Source: UBA4615 sp044359175 (lineage in GTDB: Bacteria > Pseudomonadota > Gammaproteobacteria > Burkholderiales > Burkholderiaceae_E). Taken from it: a DNA stretch of 10,161 bases. The stretch covers positions 1 through 10,161 of the forward strand of contig JBIKMO010000151.1 of the NCBI GenBank assembly GCA_044359175.1, read 5' to 3'. Shown piece after piece: positions 1 to 5,451 of the stretch. A program made the position numbers and the translations under genes. The notes below the pieces were generated by a model, which ran no database searches, was not told where the DNA came from, and saw only the letters and a list, made by a program, of their open reading frames with translations. Positions within the stretch are counted from its first letter, which is position 1. Each line of letters opens with the position of its first letter.

Positions 1-717
1 GGCGAAGATCAGCAGCGCGTTCAGAGCGTCGCCGCCGCCGGCGCGGGTGTGCCGCGCGAACACCAGCGTGGTCGCGGTCGACGACACCAGCCCGCCCATG
101 ATCGCCGCGAGCGGCGCCCCGTAGCGCCGCCCCGCCAAGCGCAGCGCCAGGTAGCCCGCCAGTCCCACCCCGGCCACGAGCACGACCATCAGCCAGATCT
201 CGTGCGGGTTCAGCGAGCCGTGCGGGCCGTACGGGCGGTCGGGCAGCAGCGGCAGCACGATGAAGGTCAGCGCGCCGAACTGCAGCACCGGGGTCAGGTC
301 CTCGCGCCCGATCCGGCCGGCCAGTCCCTGCAGTTCGACCTTGAAGTACAGCAGGCTCGCGACCACGATCGCGAGCGGCACGGCGAGCTCGACCCGGTCC
401 GTGCCGCACAGCAGCCCGAGCGTGCCGGTCACCGCCATCGCGATCATCGAGGTGGTCGGCGGCTCGGAAGCCCGCGCGTGGTCGTGCCAGTAGGCGGCGA
501 CCGCGAGCGCGGCGACCGCCGCCAGCCCGACCGGCACGAGCAGCGGCATCGCGAGCCGCTGTGCGAGCATCGCGACGATCGCACCGAGCAGCGCAACCAG
601 AGAGAAGGTCCGCAGCCCCCGCGAATCACCCTTGCGTTCGCGTTCGAGGCCGATCAGCAGCCCGATCGCCAGCGCGGTGCCGAGCAGCCGCCCGGCGCGC
701 AGCAACTCCGTGTCCAT
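1..717 (-). CDS. MgtC/SapB-like N-terminal domain plus DUF4010 membrane protein (partial, 3' end outside window)
   Basis: An integral membrane protein; the first 239 residues lie in the window and the C-terminus is cut off by the left edge. The N-terminus carries the MgtC/SapB-type signature: a hydrophobic helix followed by GLERERKG (residues 23-30) and GLRTFSLVALLG. Several more hydrophobic segments follow. From about residue 171 the pattern NPHEIWLMVVL...GGLVSSTATTL is typical of DUF4010 proteins, so the family is the two-domain MgtC-DUF4010 type rather than the short MgtC virulence protein. Transport substrate and function are not known for this family. The ATG at 717 starts right at the conserved first helix; no good Shine-Dalgarno sequence precedes it. 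It lies 28 nt downstream of the universal stress protein gene on the same strand and is probably cotranscribed with it. Family assignment is confident, function is not. Confidence 0.85.
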   Translation of the reverse strand, partial: MDTELLRAGRLLGTALAIGLLIGLERERKGDSRGLRTFSLVALLGAIVAMLAQRLAMPLLVPVGLAAVAALAVAAYWHDHARASEPPTTSMIAMAVTGTLGLLCGTDRVELAVPLAIVVASLLYFKVELQGLAGRIGREDLTPVLQFGALTFIVLPLLPDRPYGPHGSLNPHEIWLMVVLVAGVGLAGYLALRLAGRRYGAPLAAIMGGLVSSTATTLVFARHTRAGGGDALNALLIFA

Positions 718-745
718 CGCTGCGGCCGCCGGGGCGCGGGCGGGC

Positions 746-1585
746 TCAGTGCGCGAACAGCACCGGAACGGTCATCGACTCGAGCAGGCTCCGGGTGGCG
801 CCGCCCATCACGAACTCGTAGGCGCGCGAGTGACCGTAGCCGCCCATCACGATCAGGTCGGCCTGCACCTCGGCGGCGCGCGAGAGGATCTGGTTGCCGA
901 CGTCCACCTCCTTCGATCCCGTGCCCGACACGTTCGCCCGGACCCCGTGGCGGGCGAGGAAGGTGGCGATGTCGGCGCCGGGCAGGTCACCGTGCCCGCC
1001 GCGGCCGGGGCGCGCGTTGAAGGTGATGACCTGAACCTCCTTGGCCGAGCGCAGCAGCGGCATCGAAGAACTGACCGCCCGGGCGGCCTCGCGGCTCGCG
1101 TTCCAGGCGATCATCGGCCGCTCGCCGACCGACGGGAACTCGCCTGCGTAGGGCACCACCAGCACCGGGCGGCCCGCGCCCATGATCACGCGTCCGATGA
1201 AGTCCGGGGTCACGTCGTTGGCCGCGTCCTCTTCGTACTGGCCGAGCACGATCAGATCGGCGTACCGCGCGTGCTCGTTGATCACCGTCGCAGGATCGCC
1301 GGCGTCGCTACGCCACTCGGGGGTCACCGGCAGCGTCGGTGCGATCCGGTCGAACGCGGCTCGGGCCTCGGCGTCCTTGCGCTCCTGGAAGCGCAGCAGC
1401 TCCTGCGCGACGAACGCGCCGCCGTCGGCGACGAAGGGTTCGCTGTAGAGCGGCGACACGATGCTGTAGACCGCGGCGAGGTGCGCGTCGAATCGCTCCG
1501 CGAGGCGGGCGGCGACCTGCAGGCGGCGCCCGGCGCCGGGGGTCGAGTCGAAGTGTGCGAGGACGGTCTTGTATCCGTAACTCAT
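746..1585 (-). CDS. Universal stress protein, tandem-domain UspA family
   Basis: A 279-residue cytoplasmic protein, about twice the length of a single Usp domain, so it is read as two fused Usp folds (about residues 4-147 and 155-279). Domain 1 begins YKTVLAHFD and ends with RPVLVVP, but its nucleotide-binding loop is degenerate (LGQYEEDAAND in place of the glycine-rich motif). Domain 2 retains the Usp signature MGGYGHSR...GGATRSLL at residues 247-268, ending in VPVLFAH, so ATP or nucleotide binding is more likely there. Usp proteins support survival under stress, including oxygen limitation and energy starvation; the exact role here is unknown. The ATG at 1585 has a strong Shine-Dalgarno sequence (GGAGGA, 1593-1598) with a 7-nt spacer. 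A palindromic FNR-type site lies about 80 nt upstream of the start, suggesting control by oxygen or redox state. The MgtC/DUF4010 gene follows 28 nt downstream. Confidence 0.92.
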   Translation of the reverse strand: MSYGYKTVLAHFDSTPGAGRRLQVAARLAERFDAHLAAVYSIVSPLYSEPFVADGGAFVAQELLRFQERKDAEARAAFDRIAPTLPVTPEWRSDAGDPATVINEHARYADLIVLGQYEEDAANDVTPDFIGRVIMGAGRPVLVVPYAGEFPSVGERPMIAWNASREAARAVSSSMPLLRSAKEVQVITFNARPGRGGHGDLPGADIATFLARHGVRANVSGTGSKEVDVGNQILSRAAEVQADLIVMGGYGHSRAYEFVMGGATRSLLESMTVPVLFAH

Positions 1586-1592
1586 GGCGGAT

Positions 1593-1598
1593 TCCTCC
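1593..1598 (-). promoter_or_regulatory. Strong Shine-Dalgarno sequence of the universal stress protein gene
   Basis: On the minus strand GGAGGA lies 7 nt before the ATG at 1585. It is one of the best ribosome binding sites in the window and fixes the start of the stress protein. Confidence 0.8.
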
Positions 1599-1658
1599 GT
1601 GGCGGCCGCAGACGGCGGCTCATCGTCGAGCCAGACTATGCCTAGGGCGCTGGGGGAC

Positions 1659-1674
1659 CTTGACCTGGGTCAAG
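1659..1674. promoter_or_regulatory. FNR/CRP-superfamily-type operator palindrome
   Basis: The sequence CTTGACCTGGGTCAAG is an inverted repeat with two perfect 7-nt arms around a 2-nt centre. It fits the FNR/ANR/DNR-type pattern TTGAY-N4-RTCAA, here TTGAC-CTGG-GTCAA. In proteobacteria, FNR/ANR sites are known in front of universal stress protein genes and other low-oxygen genes. The centre (1666.5) is about 29 nt upstream of a -10-like CATAGT on the stress-gene side, close to but a little short of the spacing of a class II activator site. It is about 130 nt from the tal start, so a role on that side is less likely. Which member of the superfamily binds cannot be told from sequence alone. Confidence 0.68.
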
Positions 1675-1795
1675 AGCCCGCCGTGCGGCCTCGGGGTCCC
1701 GATGATCGGTCGGCCGGACGTGGGATGGCAAGTACGGTCGCGCGCACGGGCCGCGCGGCTGCGGCTACCATCAGGGGCCCCTCCGGATCCCGCCC

Positions 1796-2734
1796 ATGAA
1801 CGCCCTCGACCAGCTCAAGGCCCTGACCACGGTGGTCGCCGATACCGGCGACTTCCACGCAATGCGTGCGTACACCCCCCGCGACGCGACCACCAACCCG
1901 ACGCTGATCCTGAAGGCGGTGAGCCGGCCCGAGTACCGCGGGCTGATCGACGAGGTGGTCGCGCGGCATCGCGGCGATCCGCTCGACCTGCTGTGCGACC
2001 GTCTGCTGGTCCGCTTCGGGTGCGAGATCCTCGACATCGTTCCCGGGCGCGTGTCGACCGAGGTCGACGCCCGGCTGTCGTTCGACGCCGAGGCGACCCT
2101 CGCCCGCGCCCGTCGGATCGTCGACCTCTACGCCGCAGCCGGCATCGGTCGCGAGCGGGTGCTGGTGAAGGTCGCCTCCACCTGGGAGGGCATCGGCGCG
2201 GCCGAGCGGCTCGAGCGCGAGGGCATCCGGTGCAACCTCACGCTGCTGTTCGGCTTCCCGCAGGCGGTGGCGTGCGCGGACGCCGGCGTCACGCTGGTCT
2301 CCCCGTTCGTCGGCCGCATCCTCGACTGGTACCGCAAGCGCGACGGCACCGACTTCGACGCCGAGAGCGACCCCGGGGTCGCGTCGGTTCGCCGGATCTA
2401 CGCGTACTTCAAGCACTTCGGCTACCCGACCGAGGTGATGGGCGCGAGCTTTCGCAACGTCGGCCAGATCCTGGCGCTGGCCGGCTGCGACCTGCTGACC
2501 ATCAGCCCGGAACTGCTCGAGCAGCTGCGCGCCTCGCAGACGGCCGTGGTGCGCCGGCTCGACCCGAAGGCGGCCGAGCAGGCCCGCGTCGAGCGGGTGC
2601 GGTTCGACGAGCGTCGATTCCGCTTCGAGCTCAACGAGGACGCGATGGCGACCGACAAGCTCTCCGAAGGGATCCGGCTGTTCGTCGCGGACGCACGCAA
2701 GCTGGACGCGCTGGTCGCCGCGGCCGCCGCCTGA
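1796..2734 (+). CDS. tal: Transaldolase (type 1, TalB-like)
   Basis: A cytosolic enzyme of the non-oxidative pentose phosphate pathway. It moves a dihydroxyacetone unit from sedoheptulose 7-phosphate to glyceraldehyde 3-phosphate, giving erythrose 4-phosphate and fructose 6-phosphate. The 312 residues match the usual TalB length (about 317). Visible active-site elements: Asp16 in VVADTGD, the signature DATTNPTLI (30-38, with Asn34), Glu89 in RVSTEVDAR, the Schiff-base Lys125 in VLVKVASTWEG, Asn147 and Thr149 in CNLTLLF, and Ser169 with Arg174 in LVSPFVGRILDWY for phosphate binding. All key residues are present. The ATG at 1796 matches the family N-terminus (LDQLKALTTVVADTGD), although no clear Shine-Dalgarno sequence precedes it. 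The gene stands alone: divergent from the stress-protein unit and convergent with dut, whose stop codon lies 17 nt away. Confidence 0.97.
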   Translation: MNALDQLKALTTVVADTGDFHAMRAYTPRDATTNPTLILKAVSRPEYRGLIDEVVARHRGDPLDLLCDRLLVRFGCEILDIVPGRVSTEVDARLSFDAEATLARARRIVDLYAAAGIGRERVLVKVASTWEGIGAAERLEREGIRCNLTLLFGFPQAVACADAGVTLVSPFVGRILDWYRKRDGTDFDAESDPGVASVRRIYAYFKHFGYPTEVMGASFRNVGQILALAGCDLLTISPELLEQLRASQTAVVRRLDPKAAEQARVERVRFDERRFRFELNEDAMATDKLSEGIRLFVADARKLDALVAAAAA

Positions 2735-2743
2735 GCGTCGGGT

Positions 2744-2766
2744 GGCGCCGGTCAGCGACCGGTGCT
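2744..2766. terminator. Possible hairpin between the convergent tal and dut genes
   Basis: A perfect inverted repeat CCGGTC-AGC-GACCGG (2748-2762), extendable outward by mostly pairing and wobble bases to about 2744-2766, sits in the 17-nt gap between the two stop codons and includes the dut stop. It could slow or end transcription from either side. No T-run follows on either strand, so it is not a canonical intrinsic terminator, and in such GC-rich DNA a 6-bp stem can arise by chance. Confidence 0.3.
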
Positions 2767-3216
2767 GCCGAAGCCGCCTTCGCCGCGCGTGCTCGCGGCG
2801 AAGTCCTCGACCACCCGGAACGTGGCCTGGACCACCGGAACGATCACCATCTGGGCAATCCGGTCCATCGGCTGGATGGTGAACGCGCCCGCATCGCCCG
2901 AGGCGGGTGGGTTGCGGTTCCAGCACGACACCCTGAGCGGGCCCTGATAGTCGGAGTCGATCAGGCCGACCAGGTTGCCGAGCACGATTCCGTGCCGGTG
3001 GCCGAGCCCCGAGCGCGGCAGCAGCATCGCGCAGTATCCCGGGTCGGCGACGTGCACCGCGAGCCCGGTGGGGATCAGCACGGTCTGCCCGGGGGCGATC
3101 GTCAGCGGTGCGTCGAGGCACGCGCGCAGGTCCAGCCCCGCGCTGCCCGGCGTCGCGTAAGCGGGCAGCGCGTCGCGCATCCGCGCATCGAGGATCCTGA
3201 GGTCGACGCGGATCAA
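2752..3216 (-). CDS. dut: dUTP diphosphatase (dUTPase), TTG start
   Basis: A homotrimeric cytosolic enzyme that hydrolyses dUTP to dUMP and pyrophosphate. It keeps uracil out of DNA and supplies dUMP for thymidylate synthesis. All five trimeric dUTPase motifs are visible in the 154 residues (E. coli has 151): motif I AGLDLRA (26-32), motif II PRSGLG (67-72), motif III GLIDSDYQG (84-92, catalytic Asp89), motif IV RIAQM (119-123) and the glycine-rich motif V GEGGFGSTG (145-153). The start is chosen as TTG at 3216: it gives MIRVDLRILDARMRDALP, aligning with the E. coli N-terminus, and it overlaps the stop of the upstream gene as TTGA, which suggests translational coupling. The next ATG (3180) would remove the first beta strand, and no in-frame ATG or GTG fits better upstream. 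It is the last gene of the ribF-dut unit. Confidence 0.95.
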   Translation of the reverse strand: MIRVDLRILDARMRDALPAYATPGSAGLDLRACLDAPLTIAPGQTVLIPTGLAVHVADPGYCAMLLPRSGLGHRHGIVLGNLVGLIDSDYQGPLRVSCWNRNPPASGDAGAFTIQPMDRIAQMVIVPVVQATFRVVEDFAASTRGEGGFGSTGR

Positions 3217-3710
3217 GACGGCGGCCCCGTCGGGCGGCGGCGCGCCCGCGACAGCACGAACCAGATCGCCAGCCCGAGCACCAGCAGCACGCCGAGATCC
3301 CCGAACGGCGATTCGGCGAACGCGCCGACGACGGCGACGAACAGCCACAGCATCACCAGCACGAAGATCACCCGGCCGAGCCGGATCGGGCCACCGGCAC
3401 CCGCGGCCGCGTCGCGCCCGGCGGCGCGGCTTCGGTCCTCGGTCATGCCGGGCGGCCCATGGGGTGCCTCGGTCCGCGGCAACGCGTGGTCGGAGTCCGA
3501 CCCGCCCGCGGCGCGGGCGACGCGCGTGCCCCGACCCCAGTCGAGTGCCGCGCGCAGAGAAGGCCGCCCGGCCGCAGTGCGGCCCGCCTCCGCGGTGTCG
3601 CCCAGCGAGGGGTCCAGCCTCATCCGATGGGCCGCCGGTCGGCTGGCCTGCTCGAGCAGCCTCGCGAAGTCCCCGTCGGCGGGCGTCTGGCCGTAGCTTC
3701 GCAAATCCAT
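3213..3710 (-). CDS. Unrecognised protein with hydrophilic N-terminus and two predicted C-terminal membrane helices
   Basis: I do not recognise this 165-residue protein. Residues 1-108 are hydrophilic and rich in Ala, Arg, Gly and Pro, beginning MDLRSYGQTPADGDFARLLE, with low-complexity stretches and probably disordered. Residues about 112-131 (RVIFVLVMLWLFVAVVGAF) and 139-156 (LGVLLVLGLAIWFVL) are strongly hydrophobic, joined by the short loop AESPFGD and followed by a basic tail RARRRP; this predicts a two-helix membrane hairpin. The ATG at 3710 is preceded by GGAGGG (3714-3719) with a short 3-nt spacer, 11 nt after the coaBC stop. Its TGA stop overlaps the TTG start of dut. An alternative in-frame ATG at 3446 would give a 77-residue protein of just the membrane part, but it lacks a Shine-Dalgarno sequence. 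The tight packing at both ends argues that it is a real gene of the operon. No function is proposed. Confidence 0.7.
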   Translation of the reverse strand: MDLRSYGQTPADGDFARLLEQASRPAAHRMRLDPSLGDTAEAGRTAAGRPSLRAALDWGRGTRVARAAGGSDSDHALPRTEAPHGPPGMTEDRSRAAGRDAAAGAGGPIRLGRVIFVLVMLWLFVAVVGAFAESPFGDLGVLLVLGLAIWFVLSRARRRPTGPPS

Positions 3711-3713
3711 CGT

Positions 3714-3719
3714 CCCTCC
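3714..3719 (-). promoter_or_regulatory. Shine-Dalgarno sequence deciding the start of the unknown membrane protein
   Basis: GGAGGG on the minus strand, 3 nt before the ATG at 3710, directly follows the coaBC stop. Its presence favours the 165-residue form over the shorter in-frame start at 3446. The spacer is shorter than usual. Confidence 0.6.
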
Positions 3720-3721
3720 GA

Positions 3722-4939
3722 TCAGGGCGGCGGCAGACGCCGCGAGATCTCGTCGACGAGCTGCCGAGCGAGCCGGTCCTTGCCGGCACGTTCGGTGCGC
3801 AGGCTGCCGCGGGCGTCGACGATCAGCAGCTCGTTGTCGTCGCGTCCGAACGTATCCTGGCCGAGGTTGCCGACCAGCAGCGGTACGCCCTTGCGTCGGC
3901 GCTTGTCCTGCGCGTTCGCCTCGAGGTCCTCGGTCTCGGCCGCGAAGCCGACGCAGTACGGCGGCGAGGGCAGCGCGGCCACCGTTGCGAGGATGTCCGG
4001 GTTCGGCTCGAACGCGAGCGCCGGCGGCGCGGCGCCCTCGACCTTCTTCAGCTTGCGGTCGGCCGCGTTCGCCACGCGCCAGTCGGCCACCGCGGCGACG
4101 GCGACGAACACGTGCTGCCCGGCGACTTCGCCCATCACCGCGGCCAGCATCTGCCGGGCGGTGGATACGTCGATACGGCGCACGCCGCGCGGCGTCGGCA
4201 GCGCCGTCGGGCCGGAGACGAGCACCACCTCGGCCCCCGCGCTGCGGCAGGCCCGCGCGATCGCGTACCCCATCTTCCCCGAGGACCGGTTGGTGATGCC
4301 GCGTACCGGGTCGATCGGTTCGTAGGTCGGCCCCGCGGTCACCAGCACGCGGCGACCCGCGAGCACCTTGGGCGCGAAGAACGCGATCGTGTCCTCGACC
4401 AGCTCTTGGGGTTCGAGCATCCGGCCGTCGCCGGTCTCGCCGCAGGCCTGCTCGCCGCTGCCCGGGCCGAGCACCGCGACGCCGTCGTCGCGCAGCGTGC
4501 GCAGGTTGCGCTGCGTGGCTGCGGCCGCCCACATCTGCCGATTCATCGCGGGCGCGACCAGCAGCGGGCAGTCGCGGGCGAGGACCAGCGTCGACAGCAG
4601 GTCGTCGGCGAGCCCGTGCGCCACCTTCGCGAGGAAGTCGGCCGAGGCCGGCACGACCACCACCGCGTCGGCGGCGCGCGCCAGGCCGATATGGGGCATG
4701 CCGTCGCCGACCCGCACGTCCCAGGCATCGGTGAACACCGGCCGACCGGTCAGCGCCTGGAAGGTCGCGGTCCCGACGAACCGCGTCGCCGCGTCGGTCA
4801 TCACCACCTGGACGGTCGCGCCGCGACGCTGAAGTTCGCGCGCGTACTCGCACGCCTTGAAGGCGGCAACGCCGCCGGTCACGCCAAGCAGCAGGTGCCG
4901 TCCGGCGAGTTCGCCGCCGTTGCGCGGGACGTCGGTCAT
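3722..4939 (-). CDS. coaBC: Bifunctional phosphopantothenoylcysteine decarboxylase / phosphopantothenate-cysteine ligase
   Basis: This enzyme performs two successive steps of coenzyme A synthesis in the cytosol. The CoaB half joins cysteine to 4'-phosphopantothenate using CTP, and the FMN-dependent CoaC half decarboxylates the product to 4'-phosphopantetheine. Length is 405 residues (E. coli 406). The CoaC domain (about 12-190) shows the flavoprotein start LLLGVTGGVAAFKA, catalytic His83 in PHIGLARAAD, PAMN (130-133, Asn133) and the active-site Cys166 in GEQACGETGDGRM. The CoaB domain (about 193-400) shows RRVLVTAGPTYEPIDPVR, ITNRSSGKMG (215-224, Asn217), and the lysine-rich RKLKK (295-299). 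Both halves look intact. The ATG at 4939 overlaps the lspA stop as ATGA and has AGGAG about 9 nt upstream, within lspA, so translation is probably coupled. The unknown membrane protein gene follows after 11 nt. Confidence 0.97.
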   Translation of the reverse strand: MTDVPRNGGELAGRHLLLGVTGGVAAFKACEYARELQRRGATVQVVMTDAATRFVGTATFQALTGRPVFTDAWDVRVGDGMPHIGLARAADAVVVVPASADFLAKVAHGLADDLLSTLVLARDCPLLVAPAMNRQMWAAAATQRNLRTLRDDGVAVLGPGSGEQACGETGDGRMLEPQELVEDTIAFFAPKVLAGRRVLVTAGPTYEPIDPVRGITNRSSGKMGYAIARACRSAGAEVVLVSGPTALPTPRGVRRIDVSTARQMLAAVMGEVAGQHVFVAVAAVADWRVANAADRKLKKVEGAAPPALAFEPNPDILATVAALPSPPYCVGFAAETEDLEANAQDKRRRKGVPLLVGNLGQDTFGRDDNELLIVDARGSLRTERAGKDRLARQLVDEISRRLPPP

Positions 4940-5448
4940 CGTTCGTCGCTCCTGCCCACCCGCCTCAGCTCGTCGACGATCAGCAGCACGGCGCCGACGG
5001 TGATCGCCGAATCCGCCACGTTGAACGCCGGGAAGTACCAGCGATCCTGCCAGTGCACCAGCAGGAAGTCGACCACCTCGCCTCGGAACACCCGATCGAT
5101 CACGTTGCCCACGGCGCCGCCGAGGATCATTGCGAGCGCGAAGCCGAACAGGCGCTGCGAGCCGTGCCGCACCAGCAGCCACAGGATGAACCCGCTCGCC
5201 GCCAGTCCGATCGCGATGAAGAACCCGCGCTGCCAGCCGCCGGCCGAGGCGAGGAAGCTGAAGGCGGCTCCGGGGTTGTAGACCAGCGTGAGGTCGAACC
5301 ACCCGGGCACGACCTGCAGTCGCTCGCCGATGCGAAAGCGCTGCACGACCCACGCCTTGGTGATCTGGTCGACCACCAGCAGCAGCGCCGACAGCGCCAG
5401 CCACGAGCCGATCCCGGGGTCGCGCCCGGCGCGCCTGCGACGGACCAT
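4936..5448 (-). CDS. lspA: Lipoprotein signal peptidase (signal peptidase II)
   Basis: An inner-membrane aspartyl protease that cleaves signal peptides from prolipoproteins after Lgt has diacylglycerated the lipobox cysteine. The 170 residues hold four hydrophobic segments (about 15-33, 73-93, 101-118 and 140-160). Conserved blocks are VDQITK (26-31), YNPGAAFSF (57-65), GGAVGNVIDR (110-119), EVVDFLLVHW (124-133) and FNVADSAITVG (142-152). The catalytic pair corresponds to Asp127 and Asp146, by comparison with Pseudomonas LspA. The N-terminus is short and basic (MVRRRRAGR), consistent with an inside-facing first segment. Start at the ATG 5448, 3 nt after the ileS stop; the Shine-Dalgarno sequence is weak, so coupling to ileS translation is likely. 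The stop overlaps the coaBC start. The ileS-lspA pairing is widespread in proteobacteria. Confidence 0.97.
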   Translation of the reverse strand: MVRRRRAGRDPGIGSWLALSALLLVVDQITKAWVVQRFRIGERLQVVPGWFDLTLVYNPGAAFSFLASAGGWQRGFFIAIGLAASGFILWLLVRHGSQRLFGFALAMILGGAVGNVIDRVFRGEVVDFLLVHWQDRWYFPAFNVADSAITVGAVLLIVDELRRVGRSDER

Positions 5449-5451
5449 CGT

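Larger units (their letters stand above)
1586..1795. other. Divergent intergenic region between the stress protein gene and tal
   Basis: These 210 nt separate two divergent genes and must hold both promoters. The clearest element is the palindrome at 1659-1674. On the minus strand, CATAGT (1640-1635) is a passable -10 element, about 29 nt from the palindrome centre and so roughly where an activator-dependent promoter would place it. On the plus strand, TACCAT (1766-1771) is a weak -10 candidate for tal, with no convincing -35. A perfect 10-bp palindrome, AGGGGCCCCT, sits at 1773-1782, just before the tal start. I see no open reading frame or RNA gene here that looks real. Confidence 0.6.

Noticed and set aside
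49..1020. Plus-strand open frame opposite the MgtC/DUF4010 and stress protein genes
   Set aside because: The minus strand gives well-matched families across the whole stretch; the plus-strand product is a Gln/Arg/His-rich shadow.
1773..1790. Overlapping small palindromes AGGGGCCCCT, TCCGGA and GGATCC before tal
   Set aside because: Short palindromes are frequent in GC-rich DNA and these match no operator I know; mentioned only in the intergenic entry.
1670..3121. Minus-strand 483-codon frame opposite tal and overlapping dut
   Set aside because: It is antisense to transaldolase and out of frame with dUTPase, both certain genes.
1339..3696. Plus-strand open frame of 785 codons crossing tal and the antisense of dut
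   Set aside because: It runs in another frame through tal and through the reverse of several genes, and its Arg/Ala/Pro-rich translation has no protein-like pattern.
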